From contig JBBCIS010000008.1 in assembly GCA_037189845.1 (NCBI GenBank), forward strand, positions 620,001-684,000: a stretch of DNA of 64,000 bases, in the 5' to 3' direction. This document shows, one piece after another, positions 9,327 to 17,589 of this stretch. Source of the DNA: JAMLHH01 sp037189845. Its GTDB lineage: Bacteria; Bacteroidota; Bacteroidia; Chitinophagales; JADIYW01. Both the position numbers and the translations under genes were made by a program. The notes beneath the pieces are model-generated. The model worked only from the letters and a program-made list of their open reading frames with translations. It had not been told where the DNA came from and did not search any database. How positions within the stretch are numbered: position 1 is the stretch's first letter; every line of letters starts with the position of its first letter.

Positions 9327-9398
9327 TAGCCCGTAGGGGAATCGAACCCCTGTTTGAAGAATGAAAATCTCCTGTCCTTACCCCTAGACGAACGGGCC
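9327..9398 (-). tRNA. tRNA-Glu (TTC), variant copy
   Basis: 72 nt without encoded CCA. Acceptor GGCCCGT pairs with ACGGGCT (G-U at the end pair), discriminator A. Anticodon arm GGAGA-TTTTCAT-TCTTC gives anticodon TTC with one G-U pair. T arm AGGGG-TTCGATT-CCCCT is intact. It differs from the two copies behind it in the D loop (AGGGGTAAGG instead of ATCGGTTAGG), the anticodon stem and the variable region. Confidence 0.9.
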
Positions 9399-9418
9399 AT
9401 CGCTCGGAGTATTGTTGG

Positions 9419-9490
9419 TAGCCCGTAGGGGAATCGAACCCCTCTTGCAAGAATGAAAATCTTGAGTCCTAACCGATAGACGAACGGGCC
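9419..9490 (-). tRNA. tRNA-Glu (TTC), copy 2
   Basis: 72 nt. Acceptor GGCCCGT/ACGGGCT, anticodon arm CAAGA-TTTTCAT-TCTTG fully paired, T arm AGGGG/CCCCT, discriminator A, no encoded CCA. Identical to the copy at 9534-9605. Confidence 0.93.
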
Positions 9491-9533
9491 AACATTACTA
9501 AAAAATGACAACTAAAAGCTACCACTTTTGTAG

Positions 9534-9605
9534 TAGCCCGTAGGGGAATCGAACCCCTCTTGCAAGAATGAAAATCTTGAGTCCTAACCGATAGACGAAC
9601 GGGCC
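9534..9605 (-). tRNA. tRNA-Glu (TTC), copy 3
   Basis: Identical in sequence to the tRNA at 9419-9490, and first in the direction of transcription. The three genes are spaced by 20-45 bp and are probably one transcript. Confidence 0.93.
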
Positions 9606-9745
9606 ATTTTAAAGAACTTTGCTACTGCTTTCGCTAAGCGAGTGCAAATATACTTACTCATTTTTATTTTCCAAACACACAACAAAAGAAATTTCAATTT
9701 TATTTTCGAATTCCTAACTTTACAAGAAGAGTAAATACTAAGCTT

Positions 9746-10747
9746 ATGAAACGTGTTGCCATCAACGGTTTAGGTAGAATTGGAAGATTAGTTTTCAAGC
9801 TACTGTACGACCATCCTGATATAGAAATTGTTGCTATCAATGATTTAGCTGAAAACGAAATCCTTGCACATCTGATACAATATGACAGTGCGCACGGGAA
9901 ATGGAATCATGAGGTTACACACGATGATGACAATATTTTTGTCAATGACCGGCCTGTTATCTGTACCGCAATTGCTGATTTCAAATCTCTTCCCTGGAAA
10001 GAATATAATATAGATATTGTTATCGAATGTACAGGTAAAGCCAGAAATGGTGAAAAAGCCAGCGAACATATACAAGCCGGTGCTAAAAAAGTTATTATTT
10101 CCGCGCCTGCTGATTCCAAAACCAAGACAATAGTATTAGGTGTAAATGACGAAATTATCACTCCGGAAGATACTGTCCTATCTAACGCATCCTGCACTAC
10201 GAACTGTCTCGCTCCTATGATACAGGTCATGCAGGAAAACTTCGGCATCGAAAGTGCCATCATGTCTACTGTCCACGCATATACAGGCGACCAGAATCTG
10301 CACGACGGCAACCACAAATCTGACTACAGACGTGCACGTGCAGCCGCTGAGAATATCACTCCTACCACCTCTAATGCTACAAAAACTGTAGAAGTTGTCA
10401 TCCCGGAAATGAAAGGTAAACTGATTGGTGGAGCGATGAGAGTACCTGTACTGGTTGGTTCTTTGACAGAATTATATGTCAATCTATCCAATCCGGCAGA
10501 CAAAGAGACTGTAAATGCAGTATTTAAAAAGGCTGCTGAATCAGGAAGATTAAAAGGAATCCTCGACTATACTGAAGCTCCATTGGTATCTTCTGATATT
10601 GTGAGCAATCCATATTCCTGTATTTTCGATGCTGAATTGACAGCTTTTGTAACAGATACTTTCTGTAAAATAGTAGGTTGGTATGATAATGAATACGGAT
10701 ATTCCAGCAGATTGTCAGAATTAGTTGTAAAAGTTGCTAAATTGTGA
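9746..10747 (+). CDS. gapA: Type I glyceraldehyde-3-phosphate dehydrogenase, 333 aa
   Basis: Glycolytic enzyme that converts glyceraldehyde-3-phosphate, NAD+ and phosphate to 1,3-bisphosphoglycerate. The Rossmann motif is INGLGRIGR at residues 6-14, with Asp33 favouring NAD+. The catalytic Cys is Cys150 in SNASCTTNCLAP and the partner His is His177 in STVHAYTGDQ. The C-terminus has WYDNEYGYSSR. Length is normal for the family. It is followed 29 bp later by pgk, so the two glycolytic genes that act in sequence are almost certainly one operon. A near-consensus -7 element (TAACTTTA at 9715-9722) lies upstream of the ATG. Confidence 0.98.
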   Translation: MKRVAINGLGRIGRLVFKLLYDHPDIEIVAINDLAENEILAHLIQYDSAHGKWNHEVTHDDDNIFVNDRPVICTAIADFKSLPWKEYNIDIVIECTGKARNGEKASEHIQAGAKKVIISAPADSKTKTIVLGVNDEIITPEDTVLSNASCTTNCLAPMIQVMQENFGIESAIMSTVHAYTGDQNLHDGNHKSDYRRARAAAENITPTTSNATKTVEVVIPEMKGKLIGGAMRVPVLVGSLTELYVNLSNPADKETVNAVFKKAAESGRLKGILDYTEAPLVSSDIVSNPYSCIFDAELTAFVTDTFCKIVGWYDNEYGYSSRLSELVVKVAKL

Positions 10748-10776
10748 CCCAAAAATTTTAACATAATACATCTTTC

Positions 10777-11994
10777 ATGAGTCAGATTGACAATATCCAA
10801 TTTGAAGGCAAAAAAGCACTCATCAGAGTGGACTTTAATGTTCCGTTAGATAAAAAAACTTTAGAAGTCACAGATGACACACGTATCCGTGCTGCTTTAC
10901 CGACCATTCAAAAAATATTAAAAGATGGTGGTGCCGTGGTGCTCATGTCACATTTAGGCCGTCCGCTTAAAAAACTGAAAGAGGACGGAACTGTTGATTA
11001 TGAAAAATTCACTTTAAAACATGTGGTCAAAAGACTTTCAGAACTTTTAGGTACTGATGTAGCTTTTGCTAACGATTGTATCGGAGAAGAAATTATCGCA
11101 CAAGCCCGGGCTTTACAACCGGGACAGGTTTTACTGGTAGAAAATACACGTTTCCATAAAGGAGAAGAAAAAGGTGATACTGACTTTGCGAAAGAACTTT
11201 CCAAATTAGGAGATATCTATATCAACGATGCTTTCGGTACTGCTCACAGAGCACATGCCAGCACGACTATTGTGGCACAATATTTTGATGCCGGCAATAA
11301 AGCTTTCGGATATCTGATGAATGCAGAAGTGGCAAATGCAGAGAAGGTTATCAAAGCACCTGCAAAACCTTTTACAGCTATTTTAGGCGGCGCAAAAGTT
11401 TCTGATAAGATCCTCATCATTGAAAATCTTTTAGAAATAGCAGACAATATCATCATCGGTGGCGGTATGTCATACACATTCCTGAAAGCCCAGGGATATG
11501 CTATAGGCAACAGCTTGTGTGAAGATGACAAACTGGATATAGCATTGGATGTTTTACAAAAAGCAAAAGACAAAGGCGTACAATTGCTGATTCCGGTGGA
11601 TCATGTAATTGCAGATAAATTTGATGCAGCAGCTAATACTCAAACCACTTCCGTAAAAAATACACCTGATGGCTGGATGGGATTAGATATAGGCCCTGAA
11701 ACTATTGAGCTATATTCATCTGTCATCAAATCATCCAAAACTATCCTCTGGAACGGGCCAATGGGCGTTTTTGAAATGGATGCGTTCAGAAAAGGCACTG
11801 AAGCTATCGCTTATGCAGTAGCTGATGCCACAGAAGCAGGAGCTTTCTCATTAGTAGGTGGCGGAGATTCTGTAGCGGCAGTTAATCTATTCAAATTAGC
11901 AGACAAAGTAAGCTTCGTGTCGACCGGCGGCGGTGCTATGCTGGAGTTCTTCGAAGGCAAAGTTCTACCGGGAGTAGCAGCTATACAGCAATAA
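10777..11994 (+). CDS. pgk: Phosphoglycerate kinase, 405 aa
   Basis: Transfers the acyl phosphate of 1,3-bisphosphoglycerate to ADP, the step after GapA. The N-terminal substrate-binding part shows RVDFNVPLD and MSHLGRP. The hinge and C-terminal nucleotide-binding part show LGGAKVSDKI, WNGPMGVFE and LVGGGDSVAAV, with STGGGAMLEF near the end. Length is typical. It follows gapA by 29 bp and is closed by a strong hairpin at 12011-12050. Confidence 0.98.
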   Translation: MSQIDNIQFEGKKALIRVDFNVPLDKKTLEVTDDTRIRAALPTIQKILKDGGAVVLMSHLGRPLKKLKEDGTVDYEKFTLKHVVKRLSELLGTDVAFANDCIGEEIIAQARALQPGQVLLVENTRFHKGEEKGDTDFAKELSKLGDIYINDAFGTAHRAHASTTIVAQYFDAGNKAFGYLMNAEVANAEKVIKAPAKPFTAILGGAKVSDKILIIENLLEIADNIIIGGGMSYTFLKAQGYAIGNSLCEDDKLDIALDVLQKAKDKGVQLLIPVDHVIADKFDAAANTQTTSVKNTPDGWMGLDIGPETIELYSSVIKSSKTILWNGPMGVFEMDAFRKGTEAIAYAVADATEAGAFSLVGGGDSVAAVNLFKLADKVSFVSTGGGAMLEFFEGKVLPGVAAIQQ

Positions 11995-12010
11995 AATAAT
12001 CTACAATATT

Positions 12011-12050
12011 AGCAAACGGCAGTCTGATAAAAATTCGGCTGCCGTTTGCT
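12011..12050 (+). terminator. Terminator hairpin after gapA-pgk
   Basis: Perfect 12-bp inverted repeat AGCAAACGGCAG / CTGCCGTTTGCT with a 16-nt loop, 17 bp after the pgk stop codon. It lacks a true U tract, which is followed only by ATTAT, but its position and stability make it the likely operon end. Confidence 0.7.
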
Positions 12051-12188
12051 ATTATCGGAGCATCACTCCTGCTATCAAAGCTTGCAAAGCTCTTTCGTTC
12101 TGACAATCTACACTTTCAAAATATTACACAATAAACTTAAATACGACTCTATTGTTGAGTATTTTGCAGACAATTTAAATACTGTCCT

Positions 12189-12749
12189 ATGCATCTGTAT
12201 ATCAAAAATATGGTTTGCGATCGTTGCATCATGGTTGTTCAGGATTTCCTGCAACAAATGGGATTATCTGTAAAAAACATTCAGCTGGGAGATGTAGAAA
12301 TTGAAACCGGTTTAACTCCGGAACAAAAAATATTTATCAAGGAAAAATTGGAATCTTTGGGATTTGAACTAATAGATGACAGAAAGAACAGGATGATAGA
12401 AAAGATAAAAAGCATTATTATTCATCTTGTACACCATCAGGACAACCAGATCAAATACAATCTTTCAGAAATACTTTTCCAAGAGTTAAACCATGATTAT
12501 AGCTACTTATCCAGTCTCTTTTCCGAAGCCGAAAATACCACTATTGAAAAATTTTTTATTGCTCAAAAAATAGAACGTATCAAAGAGCTACTCGTTTATG
12601 ACGAGCTTACCCTAAGTGAAATCTCTGATCTGCTTAATTATTCCAGTGTATCTTACCTGAGTAATCAATTCAAAAAAACAACCGGCATGACTCCCACCCA
12701 ATTTAAAAACAGTCATGAAAAGAAGAGAATTCCTTTAGACCAGATATAA
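12189..12749 (+). CDS. Small AraC-family regulator with N-terminal CxxC (HMA-like) domain, 186 aa
   Basis: The C-terminal part, about residues 115-175, is an AraC-type DNA-binding domain: IERIKELLVYDELTLSEISD, then LNYSSVSYLSNQFKKTTG with the second recognition helix, then MTPTQFKNS. The N-terminal 65 residues carry MVCDRC with Cys10 and Cys13, followed by a betaalpha-betabetaalpha-like pattern reminiscent of a heavy-metal-associated domain (YIKNMVCDRCIMVVQDFLQQ, then VEIETGLTPEQ and LGFELIDD). This suggests a metal- or redox-sensing regulator; ligand and targets are unknown. It is monocistronic between pgk and gyrA. The nearest upstream -7-like sequence is only a partial match. Confidence 0.85.
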   Translation: MHLYIKNMVCDRCIMVVQDFLQQMGLSVKNIQLGDVEIETGLTPEQKIFIKEKLESLGFELIDDRKNRMIEKIKSIIIHLVHHQDNQIKYNLSEILFQELNHDYSYLSSLFSEAENTTIEKFFIAQKIERIKELLVYDELTLSEISDLLNYSSVSYLSNQFKKTTGMTPTQFKNSHEKKRIPLDQI

Positions 12750-12965
12750 TCACATGTTTATCAACAGATTACATAGGCACATATTATAAAAAAGCAGACT
12801 GATTTATTTTCACCTGGCTTTTCAACTGAATATTGTTCTCAAAACTTATCTGATTCCAATAGTCCCAATTAAACAACATCCACGCCTGTGGTGAATTGTG
12901 GAAATCTTTACTTAATAATGAGGTATGAATTTGTTATTTTTACGGGTTGTAAAATCCATTAAATT

Positions 12966-15539
12966 ATGGCTGAAGAAGAAAGTCTCGTCCCCAAAATCAT
13001 TCCCATTAATATAGAAGAGGAAATGAAGACTGCCTACATAGATTATTCTATGTCGGTCATTGTCTCAAGAGCTCTTCCGGATGTGAGAGACGGATTAAAA
13101 CCTGTACACAGACGTGTACTTTATGGTATGCAGGATCTGGGAGTTTACTCCAATCGTCCTTATAAAAAATCTGCCCGTATTGTCGGGGAAGTATTAGGTA
13201 AATATCACCCGCATGGTGATTCCTCGGTCTATGATACGATGGTACGTATGGCACAGGAGTGGTCACTGAGATATATGCTCGTAGATGGTCAGGGTAACTT
13301 TGGCTCAGTAGATGGTGACAGCCCGGCAGCGATGCGTTATACAGAGGCAAGATTGAGAAAGATCGCTGAAGAAATGCTCGAAGATCTGGACAAAGATACT
13401 GTCGATTTCCAGCTGAACTTTGACGATTCATTGCAGGAGCCGACTGTAATGCCTTCAAAAGTCCCTCAACTTCTTATCAATGGTGCATCCGGTATTGCAG
13501 TAGGTATGGCGACCAATATGATGCCTCACAATCTCACAGAAGTTTGCGATGGTGTCATCGCTTATGTAGAGAATAATGATATCACAGTAGAAGAGCTGAT
13601 GGACTATGTAAAGGCTCCGGATTTTCCTACCGGTGGTATTATATACGGTCTGGAAGGAGTAAAAGAAGGATTCCGTACAGGTCGTGGCAAGGTAAAAGTA
13701 AGAGCTAAAGCTATTATCGAAGAAGATCAGAAAAGCGGCAGAACACAAATCATTGTTTCTGAAATTCCGTATCAAGTAAATAAGGCAAATCTTATTGCCA
13801 AAACTGCGGAATTGATCAATGATAAAAAACTCGAAGGTATTGCTGACATCCGCGATGAATCTGACAGAGAAGGTATGCGTATTGTGTATGATCTGAAAAG
13901 AGATGCCATACCTAACGTAGTATTGAATAATCTTTTCCTGTACACTTCTTTACAGACTTCATACGGTATTAACAACATCGCATTGGTCAACGGAAGACCG
14001 GAAGTGTTGAATCTGAGAGATCTGATCCGTCACTTCGTGGATTTCAGACATGAAGTAGTGGTCAGAAGAACAAAATATGAGCTGGCTCAGGCTGAAAAGA
14101 GAGCACATATTTTAGAAGGTTTATTAATTGCCCTGGATCATCTGGATGAAGTGATCGCTTTGATCCGTAAATCTGAAAACGCGGATATTGCAAGAGAAGG
14201 CTTGATGAGCATGTTTGGTCTTTCTGAGATCCAGGCAAAAGCAATCCTGGAAATGAGATTGCAAAGGCTGACAGGTCTGGAAAGAGACAAAATCAGAGAT
14301 GAATACAAAGAAGTAAAAGCTACTATCGACAGATTGAATGAGATATTGGCAAACGAGCATCTGCGTATGGAGATCATCAAAAATGAAACGCTCGAGATCA
14401 AAAACAAATATGGTGACAAGCGCCGTTCAGAGATCATCCCTTACGGAGACAATATCTCCATGGAAGATCTTATCGCTAATGAAGAAGTTGTAGTAACGAT
14501 TTCTCACCTGGGTTATATCAAACGTACAAGTCTGGAAGAATACAAGGTACAGGGACGCGGAGGCAAAGGTTCATTCGGAGGCAAAACCCGTGATACAGAC
14601 TTCATCGAGCATTTATTTGTAGCTTCTACACATAACTATCTCCTGCTCTTTACCGAACAGGGTAAATGCTATTGGCTGAAAGTATATGAGATTCCTGAAG
14701 GAAATAAAACTTCCAAAGGACGTCCTATCCAGAATTTATTGAATTTACCACAAGACGATAAAGTCAAGGCATATATTAATATCAAAGATCTGAAAGATGA
14801 AGAGTTCTTAGATACTCATTACGTGATCATGGCGACTACCGGCGGAACTGTCAAGAAAACATCCGTCAGAGAATACTCCCGCCCAAGGACCAATGGTGTC
14901 AACGCTATCAGCGTACGTGAAGGCGACGAGCTGCTCGCTGCCGAACTGACCAATGGCAATTGTGATATTATCTTAGGCTCATCCTACGGATATGCTGTGA
15001 GATTCAATGAAGAAGATGCGAGACCTATCGGCCGTACAGGTATGGGCGTGAGAGGCATTACACTGAGAGGAGATGATGACAAAGTCATTGGTATGGTATG
15101 TGTGGACAGAACTGCCGACAGCAAGCCTGAGATCATGGTAGTATCAGAAAATGGTTACGGGAAACGCACCTACTTAGACGATCCTGAAACAGGAGAACCT
15201 GTCTATCGTATTACCAGCCGTGGAGGAAAAGGTGTCATCACGATGAATACCACTGATAAAACCGGTAAACTTATTGCTATCACATCTGTAACTAATGATG
15301 ATGATCTTATGATTATCAACAGATCGGGTATCACTATCAGAATAGGATTGGCAGAATTGCGTGTCATGGGTAGAAATACGCAGGGAGTCAAGCTCATCAA
15401 TCTGAAAAGCAGCGACACGATTGCAGCTGTTTCTAAAGTAGAGAGAAGCCCTGAAGAGGAAGGCAATGAAGAGATAGAAGATAGTGAAAATGAAAGCAAT
15501 GAAACATCAGGTGAAGCAGATGCACCAGCTGAATCATAG
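12966..15539 (+). CDS. gyrA: DNA gyrase subunit A, 857 aa
   Basis: Type IIA topoisomerase subunit that cuts and rejoins DNA; works with GyrB. The catalytic Tyr is Tyr125 in AAMRYTEARL. The quinolone-determining region reads HPHGDSSVYDTMVRMAQ at 81-97, with Ser86 and Asp90 matching the E. coli Ser83 and Asp87 sensitive residues. The C-terminal half has six-bladed beta-pinwheel repeats, including the GyrA box QGRGGKG (around residue 530), which marks it as gyrase and not ParC. It ends in an acidic, Glu/Ser-rich tail of about 35 residues, common in this phylum. The ATG is preceded by an AT-rich region with a partial -7 match (TATTTTTA at 12935-12942). A TPR protein gene follows after 45 bp. Confidence 0.98.
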   Translation: MAEEESLVPKIIPINIEEEMKTAYIDYSMSVIVSRALPDVRDGLKPVHRRVLYGMQDLGVYSNRPYKKSARIVGEVLGKYHPHGDSSVYDTMVRMAQEWSLRYMLVDGQGNFGSVDGDSPAAMRYTEARLRKIAEEMLEDLDKDTVDFQLNFDDSLQEPTVMPSKVPQLLINGASGIAVGMATNMMPHNLTEVCDGVIAYVENNDITVEELMDYVKAPDFPTGGIIYGLEGVKEGFRTGRGKVKVRAKAIIEEDQKSGRTQIIVSEIPYQVNKANLIAKTAELINDKKLEGIADIRDESDREGMRIVYDLKRDAIPNVVLNNLFLYTSLQTSYGINNIALVNGRPEVLNLRDLIRHFVDFRHEVVVRRTKYELAQAEKRAHILEGLLIALDHLDEVIALIRKSENADIAREGLMSMFGLSEIQAKAILEMRLQRLTGLERDKIRDEYKEVKATIDRLNEILANEHLRMEIIKNETLEIKNKYGDKRRSEIIPYGDNISMEDLIANEEVVVTISHLGYIKRTSLEEYKVQGRGGKGSFGGKTRDTDFIEHLFVASTHNYLLLFTEQGKCYWLKVYEIPEGNKTSKGRPIQNLLNLPQDDKVKAYINIKDLKDEEFLDTHYVIMATTGGTVKKTSVREYSRPRTNGVNAISVREGDELLAAELTNGNCDIILGSSYGYAVRFNEEDARPIGRTGMGVRGITLRGDDDKVIGMVCVDRTADSKPEIMVVSENGYGKRTYLDDPETGEPVYRITSRGGKGVITMNTTDKTGKLIAITSVTNDDDLMIINRSGITIRIGLAELRVMGRNTQGVKLINLKSSDTIAAVSKVERSPEEEGNEEIEDSENESNETSGEADAPAES

Positions 15540-15584
15540 TTTGGAACAGTTTTTGAAAACCATGTACAAAACAAACCAATAAAA

Positions 15585-16736
15585 ATGAAAAAACTATTTA
15601 CAATCGGAGCACTTTCAGTGATGAGTATCGCTCCTATATTTGCTCAAAAGGGTAAAGTAAACTCGGCTGAGTTTAACCTGACTTCAGGAGAAGTAGCAAA
15701 AGCAAAAGAAAATATTGATGCTTCTTTCAGCAGTGAAGAAGTTCTTGCAATGCCTAAAGCATGGATTGTAAAAGGTAATGTCTATAAAACAATCTATGAA
15801 TTGAGAGACATTCATAAAGATCTTTATTCATCTACTCCAAAAACACTGGATGTTGCAAAAGAAGCATATCTGAAAGCTTTTGAGGTGGAAGTAAACCCTA
15901 AGAAAAAAGGCAGCATGAAAGACGGCCTGCAATCAGTAGGTTCTTATTACTATAATGAGGGTATTACTGCTTTTTCTGCCAGCAACTGGAATCTTGCTTA
16001 TGAAAAATTCAAAAACACATTGGAGATCAGTGAGTTCTTATACAACAACCAATTAACTTCAGTTGTAGACACTCAGGCATATTTCGTAGTGTTGCTGTCA
16101 GCTTTCAATACACAAAATTTTGATGATGCTATTAAAGCAGGTGAAAAATTAGCAGAGTTGAAAGATAACAGAGATGTTGTATATACAGTATTGATTGATT
16201 CTTACAAACAAAAAAATGATCAGGCTAAATACGAAAAAGCAATCGCTGACGGTCGTAAAGCACACCCAAATAATATTGATATCCTTTACAAGGAAATTAA
16301 TCTTTATTTAGAGAAAAATGAGTTGGATAAGCTGGAAGAAAAATTGGACCAGGCACTCCAATTAGATCCTAAAAATCCCTCTCTTTATCAGGCGAAAGCA
16401 AGTGTTTACGACAAAAAAGGAAACTCAGAAATGGCTCTCCAGATGTATGACAAAGCCATTGAGCTCAACCCTGAATTCTTTGATGCTTATGTAAACAAGG
16501 CTAGCTTCTATAACAATGAGGCAAATAAGATCATTGAATTAATGAACAATGAAACTAACAACGCCAAGTATGAGAAACTTAAAGCAGAAAGAGATGATAT
16601 CTTTAAAAACAAAATGATACCTCTTTTAGTAAAAGCTAATAAAATTGATCCGGCTAATGAAAATGTCAAAAAGGTTTTGAAAGAAATCTATGCAAGACTG
16701 GATATGTTCGATGAAATGAAACAATTAGATAAATAA
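15585..16736 (+). CDS. Secreted TPR-repeat protein, 383 aa
   Basis: Signal peptide MKKLFTIGALSVMSIAPIFA with cleavage before Gln at about residue 21, so periplasmic or outer-membrane-associated. The rest is helical with tetratricopeptide repeats, clearest at about residues 240-310: LDQALQLDPKNPSLYQAKAS and YDKAIELNPEFFDAYVNKAS. TPR proteins act as protein-interaction scaffolds; no partner can be named. It starts 45 bp after gyrA without a clear promoter, so it may be co-transcribed, and it ends at a good intrinsic terminator. Confidence 0.88.
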   Translation: MKKLFTIGALSVMSIAPIFAQKGKVNSAEFNLTSGEVAKAKENIDASFSSEEVLAMPKAWIVKGNVYKTIYELRDIHKDLYSSTPKTLDVAKEAYLKAFEVEVNPKKKGSMKDGLQSVGSYYYNEGITAFSASNWNLAYEKFKNTLEISEFLYNNQLTSVVDTQAYFVVLLSAFNTQNFDDAIKAGEKLAELKDNRDVVYTVLIDSYKQKNDQAKYEKAIADGRKAHPNNIDILYKEINLYLEKNELDKLEEKLDQALQLDPKNPSLYQAKASVYDKKGNSEMALQMYDKAIELNPEFFDAYVNKASFYNNEANKIIELMNNETNNAKYEKLKAERDDIFKNKMIPLLVKANKIDPANENVKKVLKEIYARLDMFDEMKQLDK

Positions 16737-16756
16737 TCTGATTCGGAAATATTTAC

Positions 16757-16787
16757 AAGCCACCTCAAAAGGGTGGCTTTTCATTTA
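16757..16787 (+). terminator. Intrinsic terminator after the TPR gene
   Basis: AAGCCACC pairs with GGTGGCTT over 8 bp with a short A-rich loop, then TTTCATTTAT. It lies about 20 bp after the TPR stop codon. Confidence 0.8.
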
Positions 16788-16810
16788 TATTAGTGTAAAA
16801 AATACATAAA

Positions 16811-17025
16811 ATGAAAAAATTCTGGGGATGGTCAATTATAGTTTTCTGCAGCCTAATGACCGTACTTGGTTATACAATATATATTTTATGCTGATAATTT
16901 CCGGCTTATACAAACACAAGAATATCCATCAAATTATGTTTGAAATTACTCCTGTTATTTTCTGGTTTATTCTTTGTTTGTGGGGAATTTCCAAAGTAAA
17001 AGTAAAGATGCAAAAACAGAAAATA
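16811..17025 (+). pseudogene. Apparently frameshifted two-helix membrane ORF ahead of a GNAT gene
   Basis: An ATG at 16811 opens a frame reading MKKFWGWSIIVFCSLMTVLG followed by YTIYILC and a stop near 16892. It is a convincing first membrane helix. Immediately afterwards the neighbouring frame is open and reads a second helix, EITPVIFWFILCLWGISKV, then a basic tail KVKMQKQKI leading into the GNAT start at 17026. One frameshift in the run ATATATATTTTA near 16878-16890 would join them into a protein of about 70 residues, possibly continuous with the GNAT gene. It may be a mutation, a sequencing error, or chance. Confidence 0.4.
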
Positions 17026-17472
17026 ATGACTAACCATATCCGGCCATATAAAAAAGATGACTTTGAAGAAGTTTTAAATATCCTTCGTAAAAATACTCCT
17101 GAATACTTCTCCCCCGATGAAGAAAAAGATCTTATTTTTTACCTGAATCATGAGATAGAAGATTATTTCATAGTGGAATCAGACGGGCAAATTGCCGGTG
17201 CTGGCGGTATCAATTATTCCAAAGATAAAGCACAGGGACATTTCAGCTGGGCAATGGTGGATCCGGACTTTCAGGGAAAAGGTATTGGCAAACTTATTTT
17301 ATCCCACAGGTTACAAATACTTACCGGCAATCCTGATATTCAGGAGATTTTTGTCAGAACGTCTCAACTGGTATATCAATTTTATGAAAAGCAGGGATTC
17401 GTACTTACTGATATAGTAAAAGATTACTGGGCTCCGGGATTTGATTTGTATGACATGAGATACGTAAGATAG
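17026..17472 (+). CDS. GNAT family N-acetyltransferase, 148 aa
   Basis: Acetyl-CoA-dependent acetyltransferase fold. The family start is ATG 17026 (MTNHIRPYKKDDFEEVLNIL). The key acetyl-CoA-binding segment is VDPDFQGKGIGKLIL, near residues 80-95, containing the Q/RxxGxG/A motif, and the C-terminal strand-helix is VYQFYEKQGF. The substrate is unknown. The frame stays open upstream to 16828, but that extension encodes a membrane helix unlike the family, so I place the start at 17026. It is convergent with tamL. Confidence 0.85.
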   Translation: MTNHIRPYKKDDFEEVLNILRKNTPEYFSPDEEKDLIFYLNHEIEDYFIVESDGQIAGAGGINYSKDKAQGHFSWAMVDPDFQGKGIGKLILSHRLQILTGNPDIQEIFVRTSQLVYQFYEKQGFVLTDIVKDYWAPGFDLYDMRYVR

Positions 17473-17589
17473 GTATTCAGATTTTTATATCTATCTCCCA
17501 AAACCCGGAAAAGCACTAAGCTATTTTTATTTTTAGTCAAATCGTTTCGAAAATGAGCTAAGTATCCTTTTTCAAGCTTCAATTACTCT

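Noticed and set aside
9232..9511. Overlapping minus-strand frames across the tRNA genes
   Set aside because: They read straight through three tRNA genes and encode no sensible protein.
13057..13458. Long minus-strand frame inside gyrA
   Set aside because: Shadow of the gyrA coding sequence.
12966..15539. Possible quinolone-resistance change in GyrA
   Set aside because: Ser86 and Asp90, matching the E. coli sensitive residues, are unchanged.
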